A stretch of 64,000 nucleotides of DNA from assembly GCA_004335835.1 (NCBI GenBank), contig RWJK01001829.1, forward strand, positions 8,546 through 72,545, given 5' to 3'. Origin of the DNA: Scenedesmus sp. ARA3 (Eukaryota > Chlorophyta > Chlorophyceae > Sphaeropleales > Scenedesmaceae). This document shows, in pieces, positions 10,427 to 23,575 of the stretch (its first letter is position 1; each line of letters starts with the position of its first letter). The position numbers and the translations under genes are program-made. The notes beneath the pieces were generated by a model that had not been told where the DNA came from, searched no databases, and worked only from the letters and a program-made list of their open reading frames with translations.

Positions 10427-12690
10427 CCAAGCACGCAGAGCGACACAGTTTCTTCTGTTGCGTGGGCTTCCCAAGACGCAGGAAGCGTCCCATGCGGTGG
10501 GCGTGCCAAAAGTCCCAATGTTGCGTGGGTCATTGCAGTTGGCGGTTGCGACTCAGGGAATGGGTGGCGCACTATAAATCAGCTGGCCAAAGCAGCATGC
10601 CGCCGCGCAAAGCTCTGCCATGGCAGCACCAGCTCGTGCTCGAGAGTTGCTGCACAGCCTGTGAGCGGCTTTCAGGCTGCGAACCTTGGACCAAAACTAA
10701 GGGCTGCACGAGGAGTTAGCCTTGCAACAAAGAGAGTGCTGAAGATCTATTACATGTTCTGCCCAGCGATGCAGGTTCTGTGAGTGCATGCCCACAGCTG
10801 TGCAAACCCACACAAATGTTCAGATAGCCTAGCCTTCAGCAGGCAGCACGTGCAGTGCAACAACCTAAAGGAGCAAAGCAAGCGCCAGCAGAGGCTTCTA
10901 CAAAAGGCTGTTGATTACTGATGTCCACATCCAGCGTGCTTCAGGGCCCATGCTCATGTTTGCTGCCTGAAGAACAATGCTTTGTAGGGTTGAAAAGGCC
11001 CCTGATGACAGCACAAGGCCCGGCAAAAAAGGCCCGGCAGTTGGCAACTGCTCAGTCCTTGTCTTACCACAGAATGCTGCCAGTGAGGCAGCAGCCACAG
11101 CAGCCATGCTGCACAGCGCGTGCAAACATCAAACTGGCTGCTGCACTTCTAAGTGTACTGGATATAAAAAGCTGTACACATGCAGCACACCATGTACAAA
11201 GAATGCAAAAAGCGCATGCAAAAAGCAGCAGCACTGCTTCCTACAGGCTGCAGAGCAGAGCAGCAAGCATAATCACATGGGTCCTGTCCCCGCACACCCC
11301 TCCCTCAGCGCACACAGAGCTGCATATGCATGCGCAGCCACAATATACTCAGCCGATTGTCCGTTAAAACACACCTTACGTGCTGCTGTGCATGTCTAGA
11401 AGCCAGCCTAGCTGAGCAGCTGAACACCCAAAACAGTTGCTGCTTCTTGGCACAGCAACACGGGCACAGCTCCACATCTGCCAAATTGCCTGCCCAAAGG
11501 AATGGATTGACAAAAACACAATGATATGGTTCATCTGCACACATCCTGCCCTCTTACTTTGATAATAGCGTGCATGGTCATGCTTCTTTCTAACAGGTCA
11601 CATGTACACAATGTCAAGGTCAGCTGCGTACAAAATCAGACTGTGGTTGGGGTGTCAAGAACATGTCATGTATGGTGCGGTGGCACCCACACATACACTC
11701 GCTCAACACATAGGCAGTGCTGCACCTGCGTATGCGTGGCACAGATCAGCTGTCATGAGGCCTCGAAATGGCCATTGCACAGCAGTCAGTCAATGCTGCT
11801 GGTCATCCTGCGCTGAACACATCTGTACAGAACCCAAATTGCTCGGAGCGCTGCTGCCGCTGGCAGCAACATGCAACACCAGTTGCCGGAGCAGAACTCG
11901 CACATTCTCTGCATCATTTGTCACTGTAACATATTACAGCCCCGTTGTCATCCGCCACGTACCAGCCATAAGCAAGCAGCTGCTTCACTGCCACACCACA
12001 GCCGCTCCCACGCAGCCTCTTTCATGCATAGTACATTAAGCTCCCGCATTGTCAAGCCTTACACCAGTGCCACAGTCAATCTGACGTCCTCAGCATGCTA
12101 GCTTGCAAACCGAGCACCCTGAGACACTCCCGACATGTCAGCGTGCAAGCAGCGCTGAGGACACTCCCGACAAGTCAGCGTGCAAGCAGCGCTGCTTTGG
12201 CGCATGCGCACACCATATACCCTGCGCTACACTGCAGGTGCTTGCGCAGCACCTCACCATGCTGCTCTGCACTCTTCTGCTGGTGATAGCACTGCCTAAC
12301 ATCGATGCTTGTCACATGAGAGTAGACAGCAGGAGCCGCGGCTCTGTGCCTTGGCTTCAGCAGATGGAGCTCTGCACATGGGTTGATCACCAGATCGCTC
12401 CACGCATGCTGACACTCTATCACTGTGCATACCACTGCCTAACAACGGCACTTGTACGTGAGGGCTAATGCTAGAGGCAAAGCCTGTCTGCCACAGCACG
12501 TGGGGTGATCACGGGATCACTAAATGCATGCTGACTGCCTGCTACGCTACAGCGCTAGCTGGCACATGCTTGTCACAGCCAACATCACAGATGCCATACC
12601 CAAACAGAAATCCCATCAGTGCCTCAACAGGACAGCATGTGGCTGCGCCCCGCAGCTCCCTCCATCACTCCATGTCAGGCTACCAGTCGG
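10427..12690. other. Intergenic between TSR3 and the ARM-repeat gene
   Basis: No convincing gene was seen. The two flanking genes converge here. A 37-bp direct repeat (about 12123-12159 and 12160-12196, core CAGCGTGCAAGCAGCGCTG) is the only clear structure. Confidence 0.5.
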
Positions 12691-12694
12691 GCGC

Positions 12695-14045
12695 CTCGCC
12701 AGCCAGCCGTGGCAGCTCCACCCGGTGCCCCAGCCACAGCTGCAGAGCCAGCTCAGCGTTGACCAGTGTTGACCAGCGTTGACCAGCGCAGCCAGCCGGC
12801 CATCGGCTTCAACCCATGTCATGATTGTGACGCATGCTAATCCAACCAAATGACAAGCAGCCACGGACGACAAATGCACCAGGCTGGTCCCGATCAGGCC
12901 ATCCAATTTGACGATCATGCAGCTCAACGCATCACTCCATTGGCGGGTACCAATCAGATGCGATCCCCTCTTCCGCCAGCCGAGGCAGCTCCACCCGGTG
13001 CCCCAGCCACAGCTGCAACGCCAGCTCAGCGTTGACCAGCGCAGCCAGCCGGTCATCGGCCCTGCTCAACCCTCTCAGCGCAGCAGCGGCAGCGGCCTGC
13101 CTGCTGTTGGCCAGGCCTTCGAGCACGTCAGCCAGGCCTAGCCCTGCTCCACAGCCGGCCTGGGCCTCTCGCAGCATGGCTACTAGGGGCCGGATGAGGA
13201 AGCAGCCAACCTCAGAGATGACGCCCCTGCAGGAGAGCAGAGACATGCACGTTGCACAAAGATGTTTTACGCAGAGTAAAACAGTGCAGGACTGTCTGTG
13301 CTGGGGAAGTAGCCAGCCCAAGAGGTGACGCTCCTGCAAGCAGACAGTTATCAGCACACAGCACGTCAGCCAGGCCTAGCCCTGCTCCACAGCCGGCCTG
13401 GGCCTCTCGCAGCATAGCTACGAGGGGCCGGATGAGGAAGCAGCCCACCTCAGAGATGACGGCCCTGCAGGAGAGCAGAGACATGCACGCTGCACAAAGA
13501 TGTTTGAGGCAGAGCAAAACAGTGGAGGACTTAATGTGACTTTTGTGATGGGGAAGTAGCCAGTCCAAGAGGTAACACTCCTGCAAGCAGACAGTTGTCA
13601 GCACACAGCACATCTGCCAGGCCCAGCCCTGCTCCACAGCCGGCCTGGGCCTCTCGCAGCATGGCCACTAGGGGCCGGATGAGGAAGCAGCCGACTCCGG
13701 AGATGACGCCCCTGCAGGAGAGCAGAGACAAAAGAGTCAGGTGTGCTTTGTGCGGTGTGATGGAGTCAGGTAGCCGGCCTTGGCAGTGACACCTCTGCAG
13801 GCAGCTGCCACAGCACACAGCACAAAACACAGGTAGCAGACACGGAACATACACGCAGCATAGCTACTAGGGGCCGGATGAGGAAGCAGCCCACCTCCGC
13901 TTTATGATGCCACTGCACATGTTAGACGACAGCAAGTTGTCAGAGTACAGCAAAAAAGTCACTACAAAAAGATGTGTGGCTACCAGGGGGCAGATAAAAA
14001 AGCAGCCCACGTCAGCAATGACGCCCCTGCAAGAAGACATGGCAG
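12695..14045 (-). repeat. Tandem echoes of the last ARM-gene exon
   Basis: The last exon (13226-12932) is surrounded by copies of its parts. Its first ~100 nt plus the preceding intron recur at about 13362-13480 and 13609-13720 with periods of about 238 and 247 bp, and more decayed at 13855-13915 and 13976-14045. An internal piece of the exon recurs downstream at about 12695-12800. Several copies keep an AG acceptor before the GGCGTCAT-like start. Confidence 0.85.
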
Positions 14046-15955
14046 CACAGCGCACGCACAGACAGAATAGGTGCAGCTGGTGCTTTGGACAGACCAGAGC
14101 ACAATCCACACACACACACACACACGCAAGCTCACCGTGTCAGGCGGTTGGCAGCCAGTGCCGCCACCACCCAGGCCAGCTGCGCCTGTGCCTTCTCCAG
14201 GTCAGCGTCAGCAGCAGCAGCACTGGCAACTTCACCCTGAACTTCCACATCCATCGATGCCATGTTCACACCGCCGTTCACACTGCTGCTGCTGCTGGTC
14301 GTTACGCCCGGCACAATGTGCGGGCTGGATGCTGTGCTGCCTGCTGCTGTTGGTGGCAGCTCATCCTGCTGCTGCTGCTGCTGCTGCTGGCGCAGAGGGC
14401 GCCTGCCCAGCACCTCTGGCAGCAGTGCAATGAGGCCCGGCACCTCTGCCACCTCCCGCAGCGCGCTGTGCTCCTGCAAATCACAAGAAACACCACCAAT
14501 TGGTGTCAGGGCAAGACCGCACAGCAACCTCTTTGACAGAAGAAGACAGCACTGTAACATATCAAGGATACACGTCGAGCTGAAACCTGAATCAGGCGCT
14601 AGCTCTGCCAGCCAAAACAGCACTCATTGGGCGCAGCAGCACTTGGCAAGGCAGGGTACGCAGCGGGTTGTGCGGTGGCAGATGCGCACCTGCACCAGCA
14701 CCTTCAGCAGCCGCGCAGCCCACAGCGTGCTCAATGAGCTGCCACCAGGAAACAGAATGGACCGCAGCGGCGCACACCATGCTGAGCAACACACACAATT
14801 CACAGCCAGCACATCCACGCTGACGCAAAGCCATGCGTACCCAGCACCCACTGAACACAATTTATCCCGTATCGCTTGCAGCGCACCTGCACCAGCACCT
14901 TCAGCAGCCGCGCCGCCCATAGCGTGCTGAGTGAGCTGCCGCCAGGAGCCAGCATACTCCGCAGCGGCGCCAGCGCCCCAGCACGTGCCACCAGCCGGCA
15001 GCGCACGTCCGTGCCGGACGCGATCTGCGCCAGCGCCTCACACGCGTAGCAGCGCGCGCCATCTGTGCCCTCCGCCATCAATCTGCAGCAGGACAGCAAA
15101 ACATGCCGTTGTGCACAGAGTTTTCAGTCGACTGCAGTGCGTTTGGGTGTTGAGCATGTTGGCGTAGCAGCGCGCGCCGTCCGCCATCAGCCTGCAGCAA
15201 CAAGGTGAACATCATGTCTGGTAGCGTTTATTTTATGTGTTGAATATGATCAATCGGCAGAGGCGTTGCACCGCGCATTGTCCGTGCCCTCCGCCATCAG
15301 CCTGCAAGGGCAGGTACATTGCATTGCATGCAGGTGACGTAGACATGTTACAGAGCTGTCACCAATGCTGTGGCATATGTCAAGCATCCCAGCTGAAGCT
15401 CTGTGGTGCCTGTTACCCAAACATGTACAAGCATGTAACATGGTGTTAACTGTCTCACCTCGCCAGGGCGGGGATGCCGCCTGCCGCCACCACGTCCACC
15501 TGCACACCCTGATGCCAAGGCATCCTCCCCGCAGTGTCATAAGCAAATTACAGCACGTACATTGCAGCATATGCTCACCTCGCCAGTGCGGGAATGCCGC
15601 CTGCTGCCACCACGTCCACCTGCACGTCCTGGCTGCGGCACAGCACCGCCAGCAGCGCAGCAGCCAGCTCACGGTTGACCGGCCGGTGGCTGCCCTCACG
15701 CGAGATGAGCACCAGCAGAGGCACCGCGCCTGCAGCAGCAGCAGCACCAGCAACATTATAGGCATCACTGGCAGCAAGTCGCACACAGCTAGCACTCTGC
15801 ACTGCCAGTCAAGCATGCAAGTTTGCCACAGTGCAGCAGCAGCAGCAGCAGCAGGCGCACCTGTGCGTGCCACCACCGCTGCGTGGCGTGACTCCGCAAT
15901 GGCCAGCATCAGCAGGCTGGCCAGAGCATACGTCAGGGTCTTGCCCGGCGTCTCT

Positions 15956-16013
<58 letters not shown>

Positions 16014-17804
16014 CACAAGGTGAGGCGCCATCCTTGACTGGTGCATGTCTCGGCACAGGCGCGCAGGTGCACTGCACATGTCCAACATATGCAAGGTAAT
16101 GCAGCCACTACAAACTCAACCTTTCAAATGACTATCTCGCTGGTCAAATCAGCCCCAGCCGCCCACCTCTATGCAGCAGTGACACCAGCAGCAGCACCAG
16201 GCCCTCCCCGACCCATGGTCAACATGTTTGGTGCAGTAAGTCCAAAGCCATGCAATGGCAACATAACATATGCTACCCCACTCACCTCTATGCAGCAGCG
16301 ACACCAGCAGCGGCACCAGGCCCTCCCCCACCACAGCACACATATCTAAATGCACTAACTGCAAAGCTACGCAATTACACAATGACGACAAGACGTATGC
16401 TACCCCACTCACCTCTGTGCAGCAGCGACACCAGCAGTGGCACCAGCCCCTCCCCCACCATGGCAAAGTGGTTGTCAGGGTTGTGCACCAGCATGCACAC
16501 CACGCCCACAGCCTGCTCAAGCACCAGGCTGGGGCCAACAGTCACAGCCGAGGTCGCTGCCGCTGCTGCTGCTGCCACTTGCTCACTGCTGCTGCTGCTG
16601 CTGGGGCTTGAAAAGCCTGCCTCTGCATGCTGCTCCTGCTGCTCCTGCTGCTGCGGCATCTCAAGCAAACTGCTGCTGCTGATGCTGCTGGCATCCTCTG
16701 CTGCACCAGACCCTCCCGCAGCAGCAGCAGCAGAGGCAGCCATTGCTGCTGCCGTGCTTGCAGCCTCACTCGTGGCTCCCTCAGCCAGTGCTGCATTGTA
16801 AGCAGCGTGTGCTGCCTGCCAGACTGCCAGGGGCTTGCCGTCAGGTGCTGTGGCGGGCTGCAGGGTCAGGCCGGGTGGCGCGCGGTGGCCGCGGTCGCGC
16901 AGCATGCGCAGCACGACCGGCAGCGCGCCGGCTTGCAGTATGACCTGATGGGTCGAAGCGTGCTGCCCGAGCAGCGCCAGCAGGCGGGAGGCGTGGCAGC
17001 GCTCCTCGTCAGTGCCTGCATGGCAGCATGTCAAGTTTGGTAAGCAGGCTGACAAGGGCAGCACACTCAGCAACCCAAATAAAAATCTTAGGCAACTCAA
17101 CGGCCTGCGTCATGTCCACCAGTGGAGGCATTGCCCCTCTTGCATGAGGAGGAGTGTGCATGCGCTGACGCAGCTGCTTGGCTCCAACCAAAGCTATAAC
17201 CTCAAATCGCAGACCATCAACCTCAAACCTCAAACCTCAATGCCTGCATCACACTCACCGGCCTGCATCATGTCCACCAGTGGGGGCACAGGCCCCTGCC
17301 GTATATGGCAGTGTCCACGCATGCGCTGACTCATCTGCTTTGGCCACAACAACACTTCCAAGGTTCAAACCTCAGGCTTCCAATCAATCCAACTCAAACT
17401 CCTGCATCAAACCACAGCCAACTCACCGGCCTGCATCATGTCCACCAGTGGGGGCACGGCCCCCTCCCGCACCGCATCCTGCTGCACTGCCACGCAGCGC
17501 GCAGCCAGCCGGCCCAGCACCAGCATCGCCTCAAGGCGCGTGGCAGGGGAGCTGCTGGAAGACAGCACCTACAGCAGCAACAGCAGCAGTATTGATTTCA
17601 GTGCGAACTTCACGACGCACATGCATTAAGCCCAGCCAGCCGGCCCAGCACCAGCATCGCCTCAAGGCGCGTGGCGGCGCTGCTGCTGGAGGACAGCACC
17701 TGCAGGCACCGGCAGCAGCAGCAGCAGCAGTAGCAGCAGCAGGAGCAGCAGCAGGATCAACATGAGCGCGTGGCAGGGCTGCTGCTGGAGGACAGCACCT
17801 GCAG

Positions 17805-17843
<39 letters not shown>

Positions 17844-18833
17844 CGTCACGTGTAGGCCACAAGCACCGCCACCATGCACGCAGCACCCACCAAGCAGCCC
17901 AGCACAACCGCCACCACAGCCGTTCTTCATCCTGCACAATTGCCGCCACCATCCACACATGCCCCACTCAAACAATCCAGCCAGACACCTGCCCCACAGC
18001 CCTCCCCCCTCCTCTCCCCCTCACCTGCATGAATGCCGTCACTATGCACACACGCCTTACCAAGCAGCCCAGCCCCCGTCACAGCCCCCCGCACCTGCAC
18101 AATGCTGGCCACCTCGTCCCAATCCGCCACCAGCCGCTGCGCCTGCGCCCTTGCCCCCCTTCCCCCAACCTGCAGCCCTTTATCCCACCAGCACATCAGT
18201 CCTACAGCCCTCCAACTCACCTGCACAATGCTGGCCACCTCGCCCCGGTCTGCCACCAGCCGCTGCGCCTGCGGCAGCAGCGCCAGCGACAGCAGCATGC
18301 TGAAGGCCAGCTCATGGGCACTCCCCTGGCCCTGCCCGGCACCCATCACAGCACACAGCTTGCTGAACGCGCCGTGGCGCACGTACTGCAGCAGCAGCAG
18401 CTCATCCTGGCTGCTGCCAGCCTCACTGCTGCTGCTGCTGCTGCCATTGACTGCTGCTGCTGGTGAGGTGTAGCTGCTGAGCTGGTCCTCAGTCAGGTCC
18501 CCATCCACCTCCCGCATTAGCCTGAACAGAGAGAAGGTGGTGACCTGCAGCAGCAGCGAAGGTGGCAGCACCAAATGGTATGGTGAGTAGCAGCAGACAC
18601 AGCAGCAGCATCTTCAGGAACACATCACTGCGCTGGACCCTTGCCAGCAGATCCATCACCATGCAGCACATCATGCATGCCTATGCAGCAGTTGCTGTAA
18701 CACCACTTGCTGCCCTTAATCTGCCAACCTCGCATTTGTCACACAATGCCAATCAGCTCCATCTCTTACACGCTTCATGTTGTTTCCAACAGCTGCGGCA
18801 GCTACGAGCTTCATTGCGCAATAAATCAGATAT

Positions 18834-18870
<37 letters not shown>

Positions 18871-19071
18871 CCTCACCTGGCACACTGCAGGCGGCGACAC
18901 TCTCAGCGCATGCACCAGCACAGGCACGCCCCCAGCCGCCACCACAGCAGCAGCCACAGCGCTGTCACTGCTCATGCGCACCAGCGCACTCACTGCAAAG
19001 AACAGCAGCGGCAGCCGCTGCTGCTGCTGATGATGATGATCCCCGAGCTCCATCCCTACTGCATCGCCAGC

Positions 19072-19103
<32 letters not shown>

Positions 19104-20604
19104 CCGCTGCCTCGCTACTGCTGCCGCCTGCACTACTGCTGCGACTACCACTGCTGCTGTTGCACTGCTCCACTACTGCCAAAAGATCTGGCACAATCTT
19201 TGCAAGCTGGCTGCCCCAGGGCTGTAGCTCCTGGCTGCACACCCGGCACAAAACCTCGGCGGCCAGAACCGCAACCGAGGGCTCCGCATGCAGCAGCTGC
19301 GCCAGCAGGGACAGGCGCGCCGGCTGCAGCACTGCAGCTAGAGGCACGTGCTGCGCTGCTGCATGTTTGACGATTGAGGTGAGCGTGGCGACCTGCTGCT
19401 GCAAAGGCAGCGAGCCAGTCACCTGCGCACCATGTGCAACAGAATGTTTGTGATGTTGAAGACAGGAGGACAGTGTGTGGCGGTGAGTTCCTAGCCTGAT
19501 GAGATAGAGTTGCAGCACTGGGCTGCTTATTGTGTGGGCCGCTTTACTGGCAAGACTCAGGCAGGCACGCAGCGCGCCAATGTAAAACATAGTGGACCAG
19601 TTAGCGAGAAGGTGGCGGGCACACACACGCAAGCTTTCAGCATTTAGCTTTTAGCTTTTAGCTTTTAGCTTGTAAACTGAGCAGCCGCCCCTCACCTGCA
19701 TCTGCAGCAGCGTAAACAAGTCCTGCAACTCCGACTGCAGCGGCTGGTCCAGCACGCCGGCAACTGCTGCTGCTGCTGCTGCTGCTGCCGCTGCTGCTGC
19801 CGGCTGTGGCACCTCCAACAGCTCGACATCAGTAAGCTCAGAGAGCCCTGCCACAGAGGTTGTGGCCGTCACTGCTGCTGCTGCCTCCGCTGCTGCTGCA
19901 GCTGCTGCTGTGCTGCCAAGTGCCGGCAGCAGACCAGCAGATGGCAGTGCCTCTGCTGCTGCAGGCCCCGCAGCAGCTGCTGCAGCAGCTGTGGAAGACA
20001 TGGGACTGTCACTGCTGTTGCTGCCCTGCTGCTGCTGCTGCTGCTCGCGTGAGCTTGCATACCCACTGCTGCTGCTGCTGCTGCTGCCAGGTGCTGATGC
20101 GTACAGCTCAGCAGTTGAGTTAGGGCTGGTAGCACGGGGTATGTGTTCGTTGCTGGCACCTCCGCCGCTGCTGCTACTGCCTGTGCTGCCTCCTGCAGCC
20201 GTGCTGCGGCAGATGAACCCTGCGCTGTGGTTGCGGGGGCTGGCTACACCCTGCTGGTAAAACCCTAGGGGTGACTTGCGCCCTGCAGGAATGGGCCCTG
20301 CTGAGAAGGCCAGATGCGACTGCAGCCTCTGGCTGAGACAGCCGCTTTGTGTTGCAGCATGACTTCTGCTGGCACTGGCTGCAGCGGATGCGCTGCTTAG
20401 ACAGACTGTGGGGCTGCTGCTGTTACTGCTGCTGCTGCTGCCTCGCCTGGCAGCTGGCTGCAGGCCGCCACAGAGCGGCAGGTGCTTTGCAGCGCTGACT
20501 GGGCTGCAGCATCTGCTGGGATTGCTGCTGGCTGCGTTGCTGGCAGGTGCTTTCTTAGCTGGGCTCCGGCCCAGAACAGCGGGGGATGACAATGTTGATG
20601 ACAT
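12932..20604 (-). CDS. Armadillo-repeat protein, Ser/Ala-rich N-terminus
   Basis: Ten exons join in frame to 1199 codons: 20604-19696, 19422-18877, 18544-18221, 17568-17427, 17015-16413, 15953-15861, 15729-15579, 15082-14887, 14473-14136 and 13226-12932. The first ~300 residues are low complexity (Ser, Ala, Pro). After that helical repeats of armadillo type recur, for example AVAAAVVAAGGVPVLVHALR, QQDAVREGAVPPLVDMMQAG, STHQVILQAGALPVVLRML, NHFAMVGEGLVPLLVSLL, VDVVAAGGIPALARL and CRLVARAGALAPLRSML. Such proteins act as binding scaffolds; the partner cannot be told from sequence. Ala/Ser/Gln inserts interrupt the repeats. Seven or more exon edges have decayed tandem copies in the adjacent introns. 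The stop is TGA; a further 3' exon cannot be excluded. Confidence 0.8.
14685..18145 (-). repeat. Exon-edge echoes across the ARM-gene introns
   Basis: Decayed copies of exon edges with their splice sites lie at about 14685-14775 (end of exon 14887-15082, ~85 bp), 15150-15195 and 15278-15305 (start of the same exon), 15455-15520 (end of 15579-15729), 16160-16220 and 16278-16340 (end of 16413-17015), 17100-17140 and 17252-17295 (end of 17427-17568), 17630-17700 and 17762-17815 (start of 17568), and 18090-18145 (end of 18221-18544). Confidence 0.8.
15955..16010 (-). repeat. CTG tract before an ARM-gene acceptor
   Basis: About 18 triplets, read as CTG on the minus (sense) strand, end at the acceptor of exon 15953-15861. 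Confidence 0.9.
19641..19672. repeat. TTTTAGC heptamer microsatellite
   Basis: About four copies of TTTTAGC lie in the first intron of the ARM gene. The unit resembles, but is not, the TTTTAGGG telomere repeat known from some green algae. Confidence 0.6.
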
Positions 20605-20733
20605 GGCGCTGCCAGCTGCTACGGGGCTGCTGCTGGCGCCAATGCCTCGCAGCTTGGCTCAGCCGATGCTGAGCGGCTGTCAGCGTACTGTTGTGCCACT
20701 GCTACGCCTGCCTCAGATGGAAGCCAGGCGTAC

Positions 20734-20747
20734 TATTATAATAAAAA
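20734..20747 (-). promoter_or_regulatory. Possible AT-rich core promoter of the ARM gene
   Basis: A TATTATAATAAAAA stretch lies about 130 nt upstream of the ARM-gene ATG in otherwise GC-rich DNA. It could serve as a TATA-like element on the minus strand; no other evidence. Confidence 0.2.
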
Positions 20748-22031
20748 CTGTTTTGGCTCCAGTGAGCTTCCTGCACGTGTCCTGGATGGCCCAGGAGCAA
20801 GCTTTTCCTGCATAAGAGGCAGCAGCAGCAGCAAAGGCCTATCTGATGTCGTGCACGCCAACGCGCAATTGAGCTTATCAAAACGTTTCTACTAGTTGCA
20901 ACTATAGCTGTGGACGCCTTTAATTGCAGCAAGGGTCCCTGGCTTGCTCAAATGCCGCGCCATTGTACGAGTGCCTGGCCACCGCTTGCCGAAACGCGCG
21001 GCCCTACGTAACAATAACATTTATTGAACCCTTAAGATAGTGGTGTTACCTAAAATGGTAGCTCTCACCTCAAGCACGCATCTGCACCAGGCTCCCCTAT
21101 CCTATCTCCTGTCTATTAGCGCCACGTAAATGAACGTTGTGGTTGTTGATGAATATTGATAACGTGAAGTGCAGTTGAATTTTATGGGAGGGCTATACAT
21201 GTGGTGCAAGTGTCGCGAGTGGCACCGTCCACGTCTGCTCGTGGTGACACCGAAGCCCGAATCCTTGTTTTCACGCAGAATTCAGGGAACATTGAGACGT
21301 AATCTGTGTTGTTTCAATGCGTCAGTATCTCGCCAAGACAAAATCCTTGGACTGACAACTTTTTGGAGTTGCACCCGCTGTGTTGCGCTGAGACACTGTG
21401 TGCGCATGTACTGCTGCACATTTGATATTTAAAAGCCTCTGCAGCCATACATAAGCGCACACCATGCACCCGACCGCCCAAAACTGCCACAAGTGTGCAG
21501 CAACAAGCGTCACTGAACAGCAGGGCACCAGCTCAATGCAAGGAAGAGGCATGCAGCACTCTGTAGGTACACCACACGTACTCAAATTTCCGTCATTAGC
21601 ATGCACCTGTTGCTTGAAGTTGGGCCCAACCTTCAAATCACGTGGTGGAGCTGGGCCCCTGCTGTCAACCTTGTACAACCTGCTGAGCTGCGCATGCCTC
21701 CAGCTGCAGCAACAACCGCACCCACCAGAGGCACCAGCTGTGCCACACACGGGGCCCACCGACTATATAGTAAGGCTCAGCAGCTGACGGCTGCTTTCGC
21801 AGCAGCTCCAATGAACACACCCTCCCTCATCCGCGACCCGCGGCTGTCAGCATGCTTCAAGCAACACCGCAGCAAAGCTCAACAGCTGGCACAACGCACA
21901 ACTGTTCACAGCTGGCCGCCACAGAGCTGCGGTCAAACTGACAGCTTGCCCACCTTCCACTGTTATCGGTTCACGAACACAAAACATATCATGCTCCAGC
22001 TGCTGCCAATTATATGGAAGCATCCATCCAG
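20748..22031. other. Intergenic, upstream of the ARM gene
   Basis: I see no convincing gene. It lies between the ARM-gene start and the 3' end of the next minus-strand gene. Confidence 0.5.
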
Positions 22032-23261
22032 TCATGCCCATGAGGCCTGCGGCTCTTCTGCAATCTGCTGCAGCCCTCCCTCTTCTAGCGCATCATGCGT
22101 GCGCTGCTGCAGCTGCCGTATCCGCGCCAGCGCCTGCTGCACCCGCCTGTCAGGGCTATTAGCAGTCGTCAGCAGCGACGAGCTGTCGTTAGTTTGACCA
22201 GTCAAACTTGTCGCCATGTTGACAGCATCGCCACCAGGCACTGCTGCTGTTCTGGCACTCGCATGAGCAAAGCCCTGGCTTTGCCGCTGCTGCTCTTGCA
22301 GGAAACGGCCGCTGCTGCTTGCAGGAAACTCGTCCAGCGCCCCATCACTGCCGCTGCTGCTGCTGCTCAGAAGCCATGCGTCTGGTGTTATGATATGCTC
22401 TGGTGGGGGCAGAGGGTCTTGCAGGATGGGTGGACGCTGCAGCAGCTGTGCAGCTGCTGCGCTGCCTGCTGCAGCTGCAACCATCAACAGCATGTCAGGC
22501 AGCAGAGAGTCAGGTTGCCAGCAGATGAGGGTTTGGTTTGTTGACTATCAAGTTGCTGCTGCCATCATGAAGAATATGCAGTGGAGAATGGATGGTAGAA
22601 GCACAGCAGGGGCTGGTGCTGTGTGTGCAGCAAGGTCAGTGCAGCGGTGGCTGTCCATGCCTTGCTCAAACGCGTTGACGGTATGCTGTTCTGGCAGAGT
22701 TACCTGGTTGCTTGGCTGCCGCTGCTGCATCTGCTAAGCTCGCAGCCTTCTGCTTTAGCTGGGCGAGTTTTGCTAACAGGTCAGCTGCAGGCTGATCAGT
22801 GGGCACCCTGCAGTATGAACAAGAGGAACAGCAGAATCAACCAAGTTGCAGCACCAGAAGCATACTTGAGCACAGCTTGTCCCCATCCAGTCCCTGCTGC
22901 TACCATAGGCTCTACAACTGCTGCGCGTGCAAGTTGTTGCAGGTGATGCAGCACAAAGCCGCATCTTGACAACCGACCAACGGAGTCTATGCCAGCAACA
23001 GGTCGTAAAGTGCACTCACGTGTTCTCCTTTTGTTCTGGTATAGCAACCGGCAGCAGCAGAAATGGTATGCTGCTGCCTGTCTGCTGCTGCTGTTGCTGC
23101 TGGTCTGCTGTCAGTGAGCCTGTGCTGCTACTAGCTAGGGGCGTGCTGGGTGTGTGATGTGCGCCTTGGCGGGACTTGAGCGCGGATTTCTTGACTACAG
23201 ATGAAGGTGGTGGCTTTTGCTGAAGAAGTGCCTTCCAGTCGAGCCCGCTCTGCTTGCTCAT
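22032..23261 (-). CDS. Small coiled-coil protein of unknown function
   Basis: Three exons (23261-23020, 22807-22704, 22474-22032) join in frame to 263 codons, starting MSKQSGLDWKALLQQKPPP and ending EEPQASWA with TGA. The N-terminal third is basic and Ser/Thr/Gln-rich. Exon 2 encodes a short amphipathic helix (ADLLAKLAQLKQKAASLADAA) and exon 3 a second (RRVQQALARIRQLQQRTHDALEE), both of coiled-coil type. No signal peptide or membrane helix is coded: an apparent hydrophobic frame just before exon 2 is the pyrimidine-rich end of intron 1. I do not recognise the family. The gene is divergent from the PqqB-like gene across about 310 bp. Confidence 0.6.
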
Positions 23262-23575
23262 CACGGGCGGTGCTTCAGCACGATGCACGCAGTTGGGTAG
23301 ACGATCATTGATGCAGGTGAGATTTTCCACGAATGCGCTAATTGCTCTGCCGATGTCTCGACGGCAAGCTTCAAGGGAACAACATGTGACAGGGTTTGAA
23401 TGGCAGGGCATGTTCATGTCAGCAATACACCCCACTGGATCCCGGTGTCAGCTTGGCAGAGGTTGTGCACGGCCGATGCTAGTTAGCACAGCCAAAGTTT
23501 GCACCACAGCAGTAGTGCAGCAGTGCAAAGTTCAACCCCAGATAACCACGAAGCAGCGTGCTGATCCACCCTAGC
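23262..23575. promoter_or_regulatory. Divergent promoter region
   Basis: This 314-bp gap separates the start codons of the minus-strand coiled-coil gene and the plus-strand PqqB-like gene, so it should hold both promoters and leaders. No specific motif was recognised. Confidence 0.35.

Noticed and set aside
22796..23047. Membrane helix (TWLILLFLLFIL) in the coiled-coil gene
   Set aside because: It is the pyrimidine-rich end of intron 1; the GTGAGT donor at 23020/23019 and acceptor at 22808/22807 join in phase without it.
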